DNA of 64,000 nt from Lepas anatifera (taxonomy: Eukaryota; Arthropoda; Thecostraca; Lepadidae), in contig JAOTON010000043.1 in NCBI GenBank assembly GCA_034440635.1, positions 1-64,000 on the forward strand, read 5' to 3'. This document shows, piece after piece, positions 1 through 12,361 of the stretch. Every line of letters starts with the position of its first letter. Within the stretch, counting starts at the first letter, position 1. The position numbers and the translations under genes were made by a program. Under the pieces are notes generated by a model. It ran no database searches, was not told where the DNA came from, and saw only the letters and a program-made list of their open reading frames with translations.

Positions 1-108
1 CACCAATGATGCAGGGCGAGACCTGACCTCTACTATGACATCACGAATAGCCCGGGGCGCTTGCCAGTCTTGACACATCCGCACAGTGAACTGATAAGAT
101 CGGTTATG

Positions 109-287
109 TGGGATGGGTGGCTTAGTGGACAGCCTAAAAAATTCTTTGGGTTCAAGGCCCAGCGGAGCCCCTAAAAATCGATCTGATCCCCCAAATCCTT
201 AGCAATAGGGTGAGAGATGGCGACGCCGTATAACCTTGGCAGTTGATGCGTCGTGAAACCCCAATAATTATAATTATAAAATCAGTT
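109..287 (+). mobile_element. tRNA-derived SINE, family member 1
   Basis: The head contains TGGCTTAGTGG (A-box-like) and GGGTTCAAGGCCC (B box). The tail reads GACGCCGTATAACC then TTGGCAGTTGATGC, and ends in an AT-rich (AATTAT) run. The same head and tail occur at 53860-54052 and, on the minus strand, at 20985-21160 and 26432-26605, so this is a dispersed family. It is a non-coding retroposon. Confidence 0.75.
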
Positions 288-570
288 ATGTGCAAATATG
301 TGTGGTCCTCTAACGTTCTGGAAACAATGCAATGTTTGGGAGAGAGGGAACATCTGGAACAGCCTGCAGGTGCACTACTACAAACACAGCATCTTCCGAG
401 GGAATCACCACAGAGTATCATCACTAACCCTCGTTGCTCTGCATAAAAACAAGGTCAGCATTACATGGTTAATGTTATCTCCCTGGTCAGTGATTACCAC
501 TCCAAATTCCAGGCAGAATGGAGCGGTGAGCATTAACTCTGAAAAGTTCTGTCTCACCCAGTCCTAGAAT

Positions 571-1237
571 CCCGAGAGCGGACCACGCCAATCCCTACAA
601 TGGACAACAATGACAACAGACCACGCCAATCCTGACAACGAACCACGCCAATCCCGACAACAGACCACGCCAATCCCGACAACGGACCACGCCAATCCCG
701 ACAACAGACCACGCCAATCCCGACAACAGACCACGCCAATCCCGACAACGGACCACGCCAATCCCGACAACAGACCACGTCAATTCCGACAACGGACCAC
801 GCCAATCCCGACAACGAACCACGCCAATCCCGACAACAGACCACGCCAATCCCGACAACAGACCACGTCAATTCCGACAACGGACCACGCCAATCCCGAC
901 AACGAACCACGCCAATCCCGACAACAGACCACGCCAATCCCGACAACGGACCACGCCAATCCCGACAACGGACCACACCAATCCCGACAACGGACCACAC
1001 CAATCCCGACAACGGACCACACCAATCCCGACAACGGACCATGGCAATCCCGACAACGGAATACGCCAATCCCGACAACGGAATACGCCAATCCCGACAA
1101 CGGACCACGCCAATCCCGACAACAGACCACGCCAATCCCGACAACGGACCACGCCAATCCCGACAACGGACCACGCCAATCCCGACAACGGAATACGCCA
1201 ATCCCGAGAACGGAATACGCCAATCCTGACAACGGCT
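571..1237. repeat. 22-bp minisatellite, about 30 copies
   Basis: The unit is CGGACCACGCCAATCCCGACAA with G/A variants at a few positions (ACAGACC, ACGAACC, GGAATACG). Because 22 is not a multiple of 3 and the unit lacks stop codons, long open frames exist on both strands. They are repeat artefacts, not genes. Confidence 0.95.
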
Positions 1238-2803
1238 GCGCACCCACCGCATGCTTTAAATGTGAAGAAAGCACGACGCATCAAGCTAATACCCACAGAT
1301 GACAGCTCTGGGCTGCTGAACATTTTTCAATGCAATCACACGTGAATAGTGGTGCGAGTTTTCCCTTCATATCGGAAAGTGATAGGCATGCAACTTTCTT
1401 TCTCCTCGGTGCACTTCGCCCTGCCACGCCACATAAAGCCAATGTTCGGTGCCAACGGCAAGGACATCTCTGACAAGAAGTACATCATCACATTACGGCG
1501 GCCATTACCGAGGCCGTGGGCCAGACGAACCACCTGACCCGGGGTGGCGCCCACACCTGATCACACCCACACAGTACTGGCACGCGACGTCAGTACCGCC
1601 CCGGGGCGGTGCACGTCGGGGCTGGCACGGCCCGTGATGGTGACATGGCAGTCACAGCCGTCCAGAGCTGACCCACTCGGCTACCACACCCTTGAGAGCG
1701 AGATGGCAGACAGTATGCCTAACTAATCGCCGCTGAAGGTCGCTGCTGAAACGAACCATGGTAAATATGCTGCCCATAACAAAAGTGATACAGCTGATTG
1801 TGCTCTCGCGCAGCCCAGCAAACGCGTCAGAATTGGCGTCGGGGCGGCGCCACAACATGCTGCTCAGTGACAGTGCTAGTGTCCACGTTTGTAAACAGAC
1901 CACTTCAGCAAATTCCCCGCCTAGCCACTGCAAACAAAAACTAGCGTCGGCTTCATTGAACCAATAAAATAGCACACTTGGATATGATTTAATCAGCAGG
2001 CTGAGTAGAACATCATTTTCTAGTATTGAAACAAAACGCGCAGAAAAGCATCCTGCAGCGAAACGCCAAGCTGGGGTTCTGACCTCCACCAGCTGTCACC
2101 CATCGGCATCAGCAGCCGAGCACCGACTCACAAAAACAGGTGGAAGGAGAGGGGACTGGATGCCGCAGCGGTTGGCCTTGATTGGGCGGACCGCGCCCTG
2201 GCCGGCGGCGGCCCAGTGACTGTGTTTGTCGGCTCACGGCTCAGCTGTCCCCTCGGTCACCGCCCACCCCAACGGAACGCACGCGCCGCACCCACCCGAC
2301 GGCGGCGGCGCACAGCCTAATTACAAGGGGTTGGTGAGACTGATGATAAGCGAGGCTGCCAGAGGCACTGGCTTGGGAACAGATACAGCTTTGTATGTAT
2401 CAGCGAGATAATCGGAGAAGAGCCGCAGCTTGTACAGATAAGGCCGACGCGTTTCCCCAGTCTGATCAGGCATTGATTTGTGGAACAATCGGAACGATCC
2501 CGCCACACCGCCACAAACCATCAGCTGCCGACTGGGAGGTGGTTACGGCGAATACGCCCAGCGGCAGTAGAGATCGCACATCTGGTGAGATGGCGTTCAA
2601 ATGATCACTGTACTTCCCAGCCTACCTGGCGTGTTTGAACGCCTTAGATACTCTCAAACTAGAGATAGTCATTAAAAGTGACCTCACTTATTCGCGGTGC
2701 AATTATATATAAGTGTTTGCCAACCAAAAGCGGAACTAAGCACCTACAAATGGTCAATTTAAGCTGTAAACTAATCCGCGTTGATTTTGAGGCGCCCCTC
2801 TTA
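1238..2803. other. No recognised gene
   Basis: GC-rich stretches (1490-1640, 2160-2320) alternate with ordinary sequence. Open frames up to 145 codons are present on both strands, but none resembles a known family or has flanking splice sites that link them. Confidence 0.5.
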
Positions 2804-2811
2804 GCATGGTG

Positions 2812-2959
2812 TAGAGGCGGCGAAGTGTCAGGATTTCGGGGGGGGCAAAATGGACTTTTCAACCCATTTATTTCCATTCAACGTCATGGTGTCGGTGGCA
2901 AAATTTTCATTTTCGGGAGGGGCAGGTCCCCCCTCTTTCCACCAATGGCGCTGCCTGTG
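2812..2959. mobile_element. Short TIR element with 8-bp TSD (hAT-like MITE)
   Basis: The ends are TAGAGGCGGCG on the left and CGCTGCCTGTG on the right, imperfect inverted repeats. A perfect 8-bp direct repeat, GCATGGTG, flanks the element (2804-2811 and 2960-2967). It is 148 bp and non-coding. The 8-bp duplication fits hAT; P or Merlin are alternatives. Confidence 0.7.
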
Positions 2960-3111
2960 GCATGGTGGTGCCATGGTGCAGGAGAAGTAATTATATTGAA
3001 TCAGGGACCAGCCTTGGGGCTAGACAGGATGTCATCACGACACAGACAAACGCCGGCGGGCTCCAGCTGATCAGCGACTGGCGGCGACGTCTAATGACAA
3101 CGCTCCGGCTC

Positions 3112-3112
<1 letters not shown>

Positions 3113-3176
<64 letters not shown>

Positions 3177-3187
3177 GAGAGAGAGAG
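3113..3187. repeat. (GA)n microsatellite
   Basis: About 75 bp of GA dinucleotides with two AA interruptions. Confidence 0.98.
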
Positions 3188-3411
3188 CTGGAGAACCGTT
3201 CGTTGCCAGAAAACGCTATTTAATCACATTTGAGATAATTCATGAGTGCGTCGATTGGTGAAGGAATTTCGAAAATCGGTCAATAATCATTTGACTTATA
3301 GGCTTTCAAATCAGACATATATCGATACCGCAGCAATCGCGCAGTTGCACCAGTTCGCCTACACTGTAGACCAAGTGGTGACATCATAACGTCATATAAT
3401 CAGGTTATACG

Positions 3412-3600
3412 TCAAGGTCAACCCACATGGAGGTCAATGTCAAGGTCAAAGGGCACAAGTCAAGGTCATTGACCACAGTATTCCGGTCAGATGGCATTAT
3501 TCAAGATGACGATAGTTACGGGTGGTCAAGGTCAGAGACAAAGGTCAAGGTCAAAGGTCTTTTCAAGGTCAAGGGTATTTTTTCAAGGTCAAACCTTCAA
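3412..3600. repeat. AGGTCA-rich degenerate repeat
   Basis: The hexamer AGGTCA, often as CAAGGTCA, recurs about a dozen times at irregular spacing. The motif equals a nuclear-receptor half-site, but the same word is enriched in the piggyBac-like elements at 18308 and 22930, so repeat origin is more likely than a regulatory array. Confidence 0.7.
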
Positions 3601-4649
3601 TTCTCGCCCAAAAGTTGCTACAGTGCCAGTTATTTTGAACATAAATGTGAATATGTCATATTGTTGTCATAGGTCATTTACCTTGAATAGCCTTGCCCTC
3701 AAAACATCAGAGAACATTATGTGGTACCTTTCCTCTATGGCTTAAGTCTGCTTTTGGTGTATTCTTAGCCTTTTTCGGCATAATCACATTTCCCAATAGG
3801 TTTTCAGCACGGCCCATATTTGACCTTTACGATCCCGTTTGACCGTGAAGATATTGACCTAGGCCAATGAAACTTGGTCATAGTGTAGATCACTATCGCA
3901 CCCACGCACCCCCCAACGGGCGTTTTTCTAACCCTCTTAGTTTCCGAGATCTCGGGGAGGGCCCTTTAAGATCCCCCTCCTCTGCACGTTGACGCCAGAC
4001 CCCCTCCAGTGCGCGTGTTACGGGACTCCAGCAGGCGCGTTCTAAGCTTCGAGTACGTTTCCCCTGCATTCATCACGCAGCACAGCATGGCCCTGACATA
4101 TTGGACCACTCTATCTGTCTATGGTCCTCATTAATCATCGGACTGATATAGTTGGCCCCGAGCAGTGCTGCGGGCAGAACCCTCCCGCGAGTTACTCATC
4201 TTCCCCACCGCTTACTCGCCCACGGCTTTACATACTCCTCGCTTGGTCTCCAACGGGTCAAACTGGCCAGCCATCCGCAAGGGCAGTGCTCAAATTACAG
4301 GCTCGGAAGGCTGCTTACATTGCTTAGTGATGCGGTAGGAGGAATCACTATCAAACTAGTTTTGTCCCGCCAACTTTCTCGAATCCCAAGATCTAAAAAT
4401 ACAGTTAGTTTCAGGCACAACCCCTCTTCAACATTGTGCTATTGCAAGTCATAAACCCTGGGTTGGCCGTCATGACGCGAGCCACATCTGAATTTCTGCC
4501 TCTTGCAAAATCCTGATTCAGAAAAGGAGTTATACCCGAATACCCGACTAACACGTAATGCACGTAATGTTTCATCTCAGATTCGAGGAGCCACGCAAAA
4601 TATCATATCAGTTTAGGCTGAAACAGGTTGATAACGCTAGTGAAGGCGT
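3601..4649. other. No recognised gene
   Basis: Mixed sequence with TTGACC/AGGTCA words continuing to about 3880, then unremarkable DNA. Nothing codes convincingly. Confidence 0.5.
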
Positions 4650-4976
4650 TTACGTTAGAATTGTGAATTTACTTTACCACTTAATCAATACTTAACCCAG
4701 CGTTTCGCTTTTATAGCTTCATCAGGGCCTCAAATATCCAAATGTAATTAAAAAGCACTATTAAAATGCAACTAAAAAACGCGAGTGCAATTCTATTGTC
4801 CCACGTCCTGTGTGTAGTGTGTAATTCGAACAGACAAGACAACGGTTGTTTTTAATTACATTTGAATTGCGCTTTTGAATTACATCTGCATACCTGAGCC
4901 CTGATTGTAAAAGCAAAACGTTGGCCTCATTAGGGATTGAATTTTTAAATTAATCTAATAATTCTAACGTAATTTG
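4650..4976. mobile_element. Foldback element with ~100-bp inverted arms
   Basis: The left arm begins ACGTTAGAATT and contains CGTTTCGCTTTTA and CATCAGGGCCTC. The right arm, read on the minus strand, gives ACGTTAGAATT, CGTTTTGCTTTTA and ATCAGGGCTC in the same order. The arms are imperfect and enclose an AT-rich centre. No target duplication could be fixed and the superfamily is unassigned. Confidence 0.65.
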
Positions 4977-6090
4977 TCCTTCACTTAAGCATTTAATATC
5001 ATCTTACTCCTCAAGCTTTATATTACGGTAAAACACATGCAATACATTACGGGTCTGAAAATTACCCATGCCCCACAAACCCTTCCTTTTCGGCACCAAC
5101 AATTATTTGCTACATACATTAAGCAGACAACAAATTTACTTCGAATAACTCATGTTTGGGCTGAGCCAACACAGCCCCTATGTACAACCATACACAGCCT
5201 GCTGAATTTCTCGAGTGTGTGACGCGGTCGGCGGGCCCATTAGCCTTCGTGACGTCAATATTCCGGTAATCGATGAGAGCTCGCACACGTCTAGGACCAC
5301 CAGACACGGGGGGTGTGGACACAGCCCCTGCCTCCCTTCTACCGACCGCAGCTCTTCCACAAGCGCTGCTCAGGAAGGCGACAATGTAAACATTTATCCT
5401 CCAGGGTTGGCATATTGCACCGCCCCCACGACGTCGCCGTAAACCGCTGTGTTTCGGTTTCGCCAGCCAAACCACATTCAGCAGCCGGAAACCGGTCAAG
5501 TGACGGCAGCGACACACATTCAGAGCCTTGTCATGCAATGGCGATGTCAGACTATGTGAGTTTCATGCTCAGACAGAGAGGCATCACAAACTTCTCACTA
5601 GGCGCTCCCTCCCCAACAAGGCACATTTGTCTCGTATCTGATATGGCTAGTTAAGTCAGGATAATTAGGCACGTCGTGCAAATCCATCATCGGCAGGGAT
5701 GCCATGGGATTTCCCGTCAGAACTTAACCCACAAACTAGCCGAAACCTTAATGTGATTGCTCCCACGGGTCCGGTCTAGCACTAATAACATAGCATGATA
5801 AGCTGGAGGGGGGGGCGTAGGCGCGACGAACGTAAAGTCCATTCTTGAAAATTGCACTCCGTAAATCATACCACATCATCCGCTAAAAGCCCCGCGGGAC
5901 CGAGCCTGTACCAAACATACGCCCAGTGCCGCCAGGCCTGCTTCACACCGGACAAAAAGGCGAGCGTTTACCGGTCGTCCGGAAAGCGTGCCCGACTTGC
6001 GCCGCTCGTCGGCGCGGTGACTAGTATCGGCAGCTGCCGCTGGAGCTGATTGGAGCGCTTGTTGAACAGACAGCGGCAGGTGCAGCGGCT
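4977..6090. other. No recognised gene
   Basis: Moderately GC-rich, with several open frames of 60-140 codons on both strands that match nothing recognisable. Confidence 0.5.
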
Positions 6091-6482
6091 GTTTCAGAGC
6101 CGCTCACGGGTCCGGCGCGGCTGCTTCAGAGCCGCTCACGGGTCCGGCGCAGCTGCTTCAGAGCCGCTCACGGGTCCGGTGCAGCTGCTTCAGAGCCGCT
6201 CACGGGTCCGGCGCAGCTGCTTCAGAGCCGCCCACGGGTCCGGCGCAGCTGCTTCAGAGCCGCTCACGGGTCCGGCGCGGCTGCTTCAGAGCCGGGGTCC
6301 GACGCAGCTTCTTCAGAGCCGCTCACGGGTCCGGCGCGGCTGCTTCAGAGCCGCCCACGGGTCAGGCGCAGCTGCTTCAGAGCCGCTCACGGGTCCGGCG
6401 CGGCTGCTTCAGAGCCGCTCACGGGTCCGGCGCAGCTGCTTCAGAGCCGCTCACGGGTCCGGCGCAGCTGCTTCAGAGCCGG
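6091..6482. repeat. ~32-bp minisatellite, about 12 copies
   Basis: The unit is GCCGCTCACGGGTCCGGCGC followed by AGCTGCTTCAGA, with C/G alternation in GGCGCAGC versus GGCGCGGC and one shortened copy near 6295. The plus-strand open frame across it is a repeat artefact. Confidence 0.93.
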
Positions 6483-6664
6483 CAAGGCAGGTGACCTCCA
6501 CGCCCCCTACAGCCGCGCTCGGCCAGTCCGCTGACCTCCCCTCCCACTGCCGCAGGCCACTGACACCGGCTCAAATCTCGGAGAGTGCGGCACAAGACTG
6601 GAGCTCAGAGTGAAGTTTGTTAGCTTTCCTGACCCATTACCCTGCTGCTGCCCAACACTGCTAA

Positions 6665-6810
6665 CAGACCCTCCCGCGCCTCCCCTTCCCCTACTGACCC
6701 CCTCCATTGCACAATTCCACTATCAGACCCTCCCGCGCCTCCCCTTCCCCTACTGACCCCCTCCATTGCCTAATTCCACTATCAGACCCTCTCGCGCCTA
6801 CCCCTCCCCC
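6665..6810. repeat. 59-bp tandem repeat, 2.4 copies
   Basis: CAGACCCTCCCGCGCC recurs at 6665 and 6724, with a diverged copy (CAGACCCTCTCGCGCC) at 6783, an exact 59-bp spacing. The first two units are nearly identical and the third is partial. Confidence 0.9.
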
Positions 6811-7100
6811 TCGAATCTCCCAGCTCCAGAGGCTGCTGCTGCCCTACTCCACTCTGAATCAATGACCTGAAATACAAGGTTTATGGTAGATGACCACGCC
6901 CAGACAAGTCTTACTTTAACAATCTCATCGCAGTTTTCCGTTCAATGTTCCACTCAATTTTGTATGAGTTAGGCTTAACGTCTTTCTCCAAGTCAAGCTT
7001 TTCCTGATTTGAGCAAACTTGATAATGGTCGTAAAACAACAGATGAGACTGAAACAGAAAATGTATCCCTGAAAGCTGTCGGGAGGAATTTGGTGTAATG

Positions 7101-7228
7101 GTCTATTCACACGCGGCAGAATCTGCCAGATTTCTCCCGGCTGAATTTAGAAAAGCACGCGAGCAGATTGTCGACAAAAACATATTGGCAGATTCCGCCG
7201 GCAGATTCTGCCAACTGTGAATAGTCCT
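7101..7228. mobile_element. Small TIR element (MITE)
   Basis: The left end is GTCTATTCACAC..GGCAGAATCTGCC. The right end is GGCAGATTCTGCC..CTGTGAATAGTCC, its inverted match. TAA lies near both ends, so a PIF/Harbinger origin is possible but unproven. About 130 bp and non-coding. Confidence 0.65.
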
Positions 7229-8682
7229 AAATATAATATCAGCTCCCTGCTCTGAACGAACGTTTGCTTCCCCTAAACACGCCACGTTTCGAGTCCAACA
7301 AAGTCTAAAACGAAGCATGCGTTTTTATGCATGGAAGTATAAAACAAAGAATGAGTTTTAGACAACCGAAACATTAAAGTATGAAGAAAAGTGTAAGTTT
7401 TGAGGCAAATCAAGCCTGCAAGTAAGGATATATGAGTACGAAGTATGAGTTTTCAGGAATTAAGGCAAGGGATAATCGGCACACTACAATGATGCTGCTT
7501 TCAATTCAAATCGCATCATAACGATGTCAGATTCTCTATGAGTATCAAGCAGCAACTCCTTTGCACGTTGCAGGGGCGTGGATTTTCGAAACTGATTGGG
7601 GTGCCCATATTTGAACAAAAGTCAAGAACCACCGAATGAAAAGGTCACAGCATAACATCAAGTGCATTTTCTCACAGATTCGTTGAATAGTACATAACCA
7701 ACCCAAAATCTTCAAACTGAAAAACACTATAATTTAAAGGATATTCTAGCACTAATTCAATGTTTCATTGGGAGCGTCTGGGCAACCCAGATATAAAAAT
7801 CCACACCTCTGCAATGGCCATGACATCCATAAATCATCGCCTCCCCTCTGACAACAGCTGGGCTTCTAATTGGCCTGCATTTCACGATTCGGACCACACT
7901 TGACGGATGACTCCATTCACCGGGGCGATTCCAGCTCCGCTCAGAAGCTCGGAACTCCGTCCAACCACATTCAAATGACGTCACAGGCACCGCTTGACCG
8001 CCACTCCGCCTTCTGATGTCACAAATCAGGTTGACGACTTTCAACAGCGCCGCGGTTTCCCGCAGCCGTTTGTACTGGGAAACGGTGTCAGCTCGAAAAT
8101 AGCCGGAGGCGGTGTGTGGGTGGAGGGCCGGCCGGCACTTGCCGGCAATCGGGAGGATAATTATAGAACAGCCGCCGACGTTGTGGCCGGTTCAGGGATA
8201 ATGAACACACGCGCCGGCCGTTTCCTGCTGTCATCTCATTTAGGATGAACCCAATGTCAGCTTGAATGGCTAAAAGAGCCTTGGCATCGAATATATCACT
8301 TTGTTAACGTCTGGTTGGGGCCGGAAGACGAGTCGAAAACTTGGGAGTCATTTTTCGTATGTCATGATAACATTATACATCATCATGATTACATAACAAA
8401 ATACTTAACAAATGTAAGATTCAATAGGGCCAGCCAGGAGTCATCAACACGAGTTGACGGCAGAAATCCAACGGGGTGCCTCTGACGCAAAAACTCTAAT
8501 CCGCGGTCAGATGAGGGCCACCTCATGAACACCAAACGGAAATAGTATCCGTCATTGGGGACTTAAAATAGCAGTACACACTGCGCAAGCCACTAAGCTA
8601 GATGTAATCCATACGGGTCTGTTTTGCTGACGTAACCTAGCCGTGGTCACAGGCCCAGGCGCCTCGGCTGCGGGTGCGCAGC
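7229..8682. other. No recognised gene
   Basis: The sequence alternates AT-rich (7320-7560) and balanced segments. Open frames of 60-95 codons have no recognisable product. Confidence 0.5.
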
Positions 8683-9450
8683 GGGCGGATCCGCCCACCG
8701 CGCTGGTCCCGGTGTAACGGCGGCAGAGCGTCGCCAGAAAACACAGCTGGGGCGGCAGGCGGATCCGCCCATCGCGCTGGTCCTGGTGTAATGGCGGTAG
8801 AGTGTTGCCAGAAAACATAGCTGAGGCAGCGGGCGGATCCGCCCACCGAGCTGTTCCTGGTGTAACGGCGGCAGAGTGTTGCCAGAAAACACAGCTGGGG
8901 CGGCAGGCGGATCCGCCCATCGCGCTGGTCCTGGTGTAACGGCGGCAGAGCGTCGCCAGAAAACACAGCTGCGGCGGCGGCGGCAGGCGGATCCGCCCAC
9001 CGCGCTGGTCCTGGTGTAACGGCGGCAGAGAGTCGCCAGAAAACACAGCTGGGGCGGCAGGCGGATCCGCCCATCGCGCTGGTCCTGGTGTAATGGCGGT
9101 AGAGTGTTGCCAGAAAACACAGCTGGGGCGGCAGGCGGATCCGCCCATCGCGCTGGTCCTGGTGTAACGGCGGCAGAGCGTCGCCAGAAAACACAGCTGC
9201 GGCGGCGGCGGCAGGCGGATCCGCCCACCGCGCTGGTCCTGGTGTAACGGCGGCAGAGAGTCGCCAGAAAACACAGCTGGGGCGGCAGGCGGATCCGCCC
9301 ATCGCGCTGGTCCTGGTGTAACGGCGGCAGAGCGTCGCCAGAAAACACAGCTGCGGCGGCGGCGGCAGGCGGATCCGCCCACCGCGCTGGTCCTGGTGTA
9401 ATGGCGGTAGAGTGTTGCCAGAAAACACAGCTGCGGCGGCCCCAGCCGCC
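8683..9450. repeat. 74/80-bp minisatellite with GGCGGATCCGCC in each unit
   Basis: The palindrome GGCGGATCCGCC recurs at spacings of 74, 74, 74, 80, 74, 74, 80, 74 and 80 bp. The 80-bp units carry an extra GGCGGC. Each unit also holds GCCAGAAAACACAGCTG. Three overlapping minus-strand frames of about 290-317 codons are all repeat artefacts: they encode permutations of the same unit. Confidence 0.92.
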
Positions 9451-9504
9451 CTGGTGTAAGCACAATTGTCGCAGAGACGACCACCGGTCTTCTTCTTGTG
9501 TCCA

Positions 9505-9693
9505 CACTGACGGATCCAGTAGAAACTTTCGGAGGGCAAAACCAACGTTGGAGGGGGCTAAATCGAAAAAATAGCGAAAACAGTATTTTTTAACATAAAG
9601 GCCAAAATCTGGCCCTTTGGGGGAAAAGATACTATTTTAGGCTTGTGAGGGGGCTACGGCCCCTTTACCCCCCCTCCCCCGGATGCGCCAGTG
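9505..9693. mobile_element. hAT-like MITE with 8-bp TSD
   Basis: The left end is CACTGACGGATCC and the right end is GGATGCGCCAGTG. The flanks are TGTGTCCA (9497-9504) and TGTGTCCC (9694-9701), a 7/8 target duplication. The 189-bp interior is G- or C-run-rich and non-coding. Confidence 0.75.
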
Positions 9694-9701
9694 TGTGTCC
9701 C

Positions 9702-10719
9702 ACCAGTCACAGGACACAGCTGTCGGGCCATCAGGGCTTCCAACGTTTAAACGGTACAGGAAAATTTCGACTAAAAAAATAGTTCGAAGCAGGCTTTTGA
9801 TAACACCTTGCAAACAGGTGATACACCACGCAAGGAACCAGCTGCGTTCTGCGCAAAAAGCACTAAAAAAATGCGTCAGTTTGTTTTTCAGCCACAAAAA
9901 ACACTGTTTCCGAATACTAGGAGAAAATACAAAGAAAAACAAAGTTTCCATTGACGCAGGTCAAACGTGCCACGGTGACGTTCCCCCACAAAGCTAAAGC
10001 CGATAATACGTTCGTGATGCCCGCAGCAGTGCACAGTACAGTACACATGCTCGACCCAAATTCGCATAAAATCCAAGAGAGCCGGTCGTTCGCGGAAGCC
10101 ACCCGCCAGCCGCGGGAAGTAGCCACGCGACTCGGCGGGAAGCAACCACGTGACTTGGCCGCGCAGTTACAGAGGCGCCAGCGTAAAACCCGGCCAGTGC
10201 CGTCCGTTCGTGACAGTGTCAGTGTAAACAAAGATGAAGCGAGAGGGGGGCTGCCACACAACCGGAGTTGGCGGTCAGCGCCAGGCTGAGCCCGGGGCTG
10301 GAACGTCAACACCGGCAGACCGAGAGGAGTACGGTGTTGATGACGGGAATTGATGGCAGTTTTCGGCTGACGTCATCCGGAAGGTAAACAAATATTCTCA
10401 GCATGAAGTTTCTGGGTGCGCAGTCTTTCTAACAGTACCCTGGCTGGACCTGCCCAGACAACGCATCCATATTCAAGAACCGAGCGCAGATGCGCGTGAT
10501 AGGAAGTTTGCACGGAAGACGGGCTAAAGTGTCCTCTCGTTCTAATTTTTTGGAAGGATCGAAATAAAACGCCTAGAGCCCTGAAAAACTACAAGCACTC
10601 GGGGGTTGCTCGACATTTCGGGGGTGCTTGAGCCACCTAGCGCCCTTGTATCCACCACTGTGTGGGTTTCTCTCTCCGGATGTGGGACGCCCAGTCACCT
10701 AGTACTTTTCATATTACGC
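9702..10719. other. No recognised gene
   Basis: No coding signal is recognised. CCTTGTATCCACCACTG at about 10647-10663 looks like one end of a further TIR element whose partner end I could not find. Confidence 0.45.
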
Positions 10720-10727
10720 AGTGCCAC

Positions 10728-11043
10728 CATTGGCGGACGCAGGGGGGGGGCATTCCGGCCATGCCCCCCTTAAAGCGCTGGAGGGGAGCAAACTATCTTT
10801 TGCCCCCCAAACGCTGGATAATTTTTTGAAAAAGGTGTTTACACTAGGTCTGTAGAGCAAAAAAATATTCGCTCCCACCCTCCCCCCACCCTCCAAGAGC
10901 GATCATGTACTTGGAGAGGTAGCTGTCGAGCATTGAAAAAAGGTGTTTACACTATATCTGTAGAGCAAAAAATCTTCGTCCCCCCAGGAGGAGAGGCAGA
11001 CATGGGTTTGCCCCCCCAAAACTCGGGTTTGCGTCCGCCTCTG
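10728..11043. mobile_element. hAT-like MITE with perfect 8-bp TSD
   Basis: The left end is CATTGGCGGACGCAGGG and the right end is TTGCGTCCGCCTCTG. AGTGCCAC is duplicated exactly at 10720-10727 and 11044-11051. A segment around AAAAAGGTGTTTACACTA occurs twice inside (about 10830 and 10937), so the interior is partly duplicated. 316 bp, non-coding. Confidence 0.85.
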
Positions 11044-11051
11044 AGTGCCAC

Positions 11052-12361
11052 TTGCCTTCATGTTTTTAAGGGGGCTTTAGTGCACAGTGCTTATAATACA
11101 ATGCTTCTCTTCAACCAGTTTCTGTGAGCATTTTAGTTAAAACGATCTATGGTTACTGGATCTGTTGGCTGCTGATTCCGCCAGAACACTGCTACAACCA
11201 GCACAAGCCAGAACATTTTGGCATCTTCACCACGAGAGCCCGTGCAGTCCATTTTTCCGATGCACGAAACTTATCACCAACAGACCAGCCAGTAATGTAA
11301 CCGCAACTCCGTCCATGGCGAGGGGTCTTTTAAGTCAGAGGGTCTCCTAAAGCAGAACCCTGCTGGATATCTGCGCCCCCCCTCCCACCTATAACGGAAT
11401 AAGGTGGTAGCCGGCACCCCAGGGACCCAAACGTTACGCAATTTAAGCCACCTTGGAAAGCCCTTGGAATGTCGGTGCTGGCCAGAGAAAAGGGTCTTCA
11501 GTACGGCAGAGTTTGCTTGGTTCCCCGTTAATCGCCTCCTGTTCACCCTCCCCTGTGTCCTTGACGCCGCCATACCAAAGAACTTTAACACACATACCCG
11601 CCTCAAAACGACACAAAGTTTTGGTCATCAAAAGCATTCGCAGTCTCGTAGCAAATGTACCGCTGGCCGCCAATTTCCTCTAGACCGGGTGGATGCCGGC
11701 CGAACCGGGTCACGGCGGGCGGCCGACCCATTGCGCCTTCAGGCCCGACGTCCTTCGCCTACTTTCATATCGGACTCCCACGAAATCTCGCATGGAACGG
11801 AAAGGCGCGGGCCACGGTAAACGCCTTTTGAGCCTGGACGCGGCCGGTGAGGTAACGGGCCGTATCGCAACACTGCGGCGACCACAGCACAAAGACGTCA
11901 CCCGGCAGAACGCGCCTGGTTTCAACAGTCGCCGCCCGCCGGCCGACCCTCCCACCAAAGAACCGCCACCAGAAACCGAAGCATCGAGGAAATGGCCGAC
12001 GCGTCGTGAAAGAGAACGAAGAGCTACGCATTGAACGCTGCGTGCGAGTTCCAAAATTCTTGTCGGTCGCATCGTAGTGATGCCTCAGTTTCAGAAGTTT
12101 GGGGGGCTTCTCTCCTCTGAGAGTCCCTTATCATGGTCAAGAAGGCTTCTGGCAATAGAGGTGCTGCACAAAAACAATTGAATTATGTCGGCTTTTAATT
12201 GATTGTTAATACGACTTGGACGGAAGATAATGTCTCTCAATTCAGCGATGCTGCCACGTCTTGACCGGTAATATGTTCAATGCCTACCTGGCAACACACA
12301 AGCGTCTGATTTAAAATAAAAGGAAACCATTGATCGAATTACACGTCTATATTTTCACATA
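11052..12361. other. No recognised gene; GC-rich block at 11680-12030
   Basis: The GC-rich block is open for over 100 codons on both strands but shows no family resemblance. It could be an unrecognised exon or promoter; I cannot support either. Confidence 0.4.

Noticed and set aside
571..1237. CRISPR-like array
   Set aside because: Units are contiguous 22-mers without spacers, and the sequence is eukaryotic.
3412..3600. Nuclear hormone response element cluster
   Set aside because: No adjacent gene, irregular spacing, and the same word is enriched in nearby transposons; a repeat origin is simpler.
8552..9545. Three overlapping minus-strand open frames of about 290-317 codons
   Set aside because: All three frames of the 74/80-bp minisatellite are open and encode rotations of the same unit; no start context, splice sites or family match.
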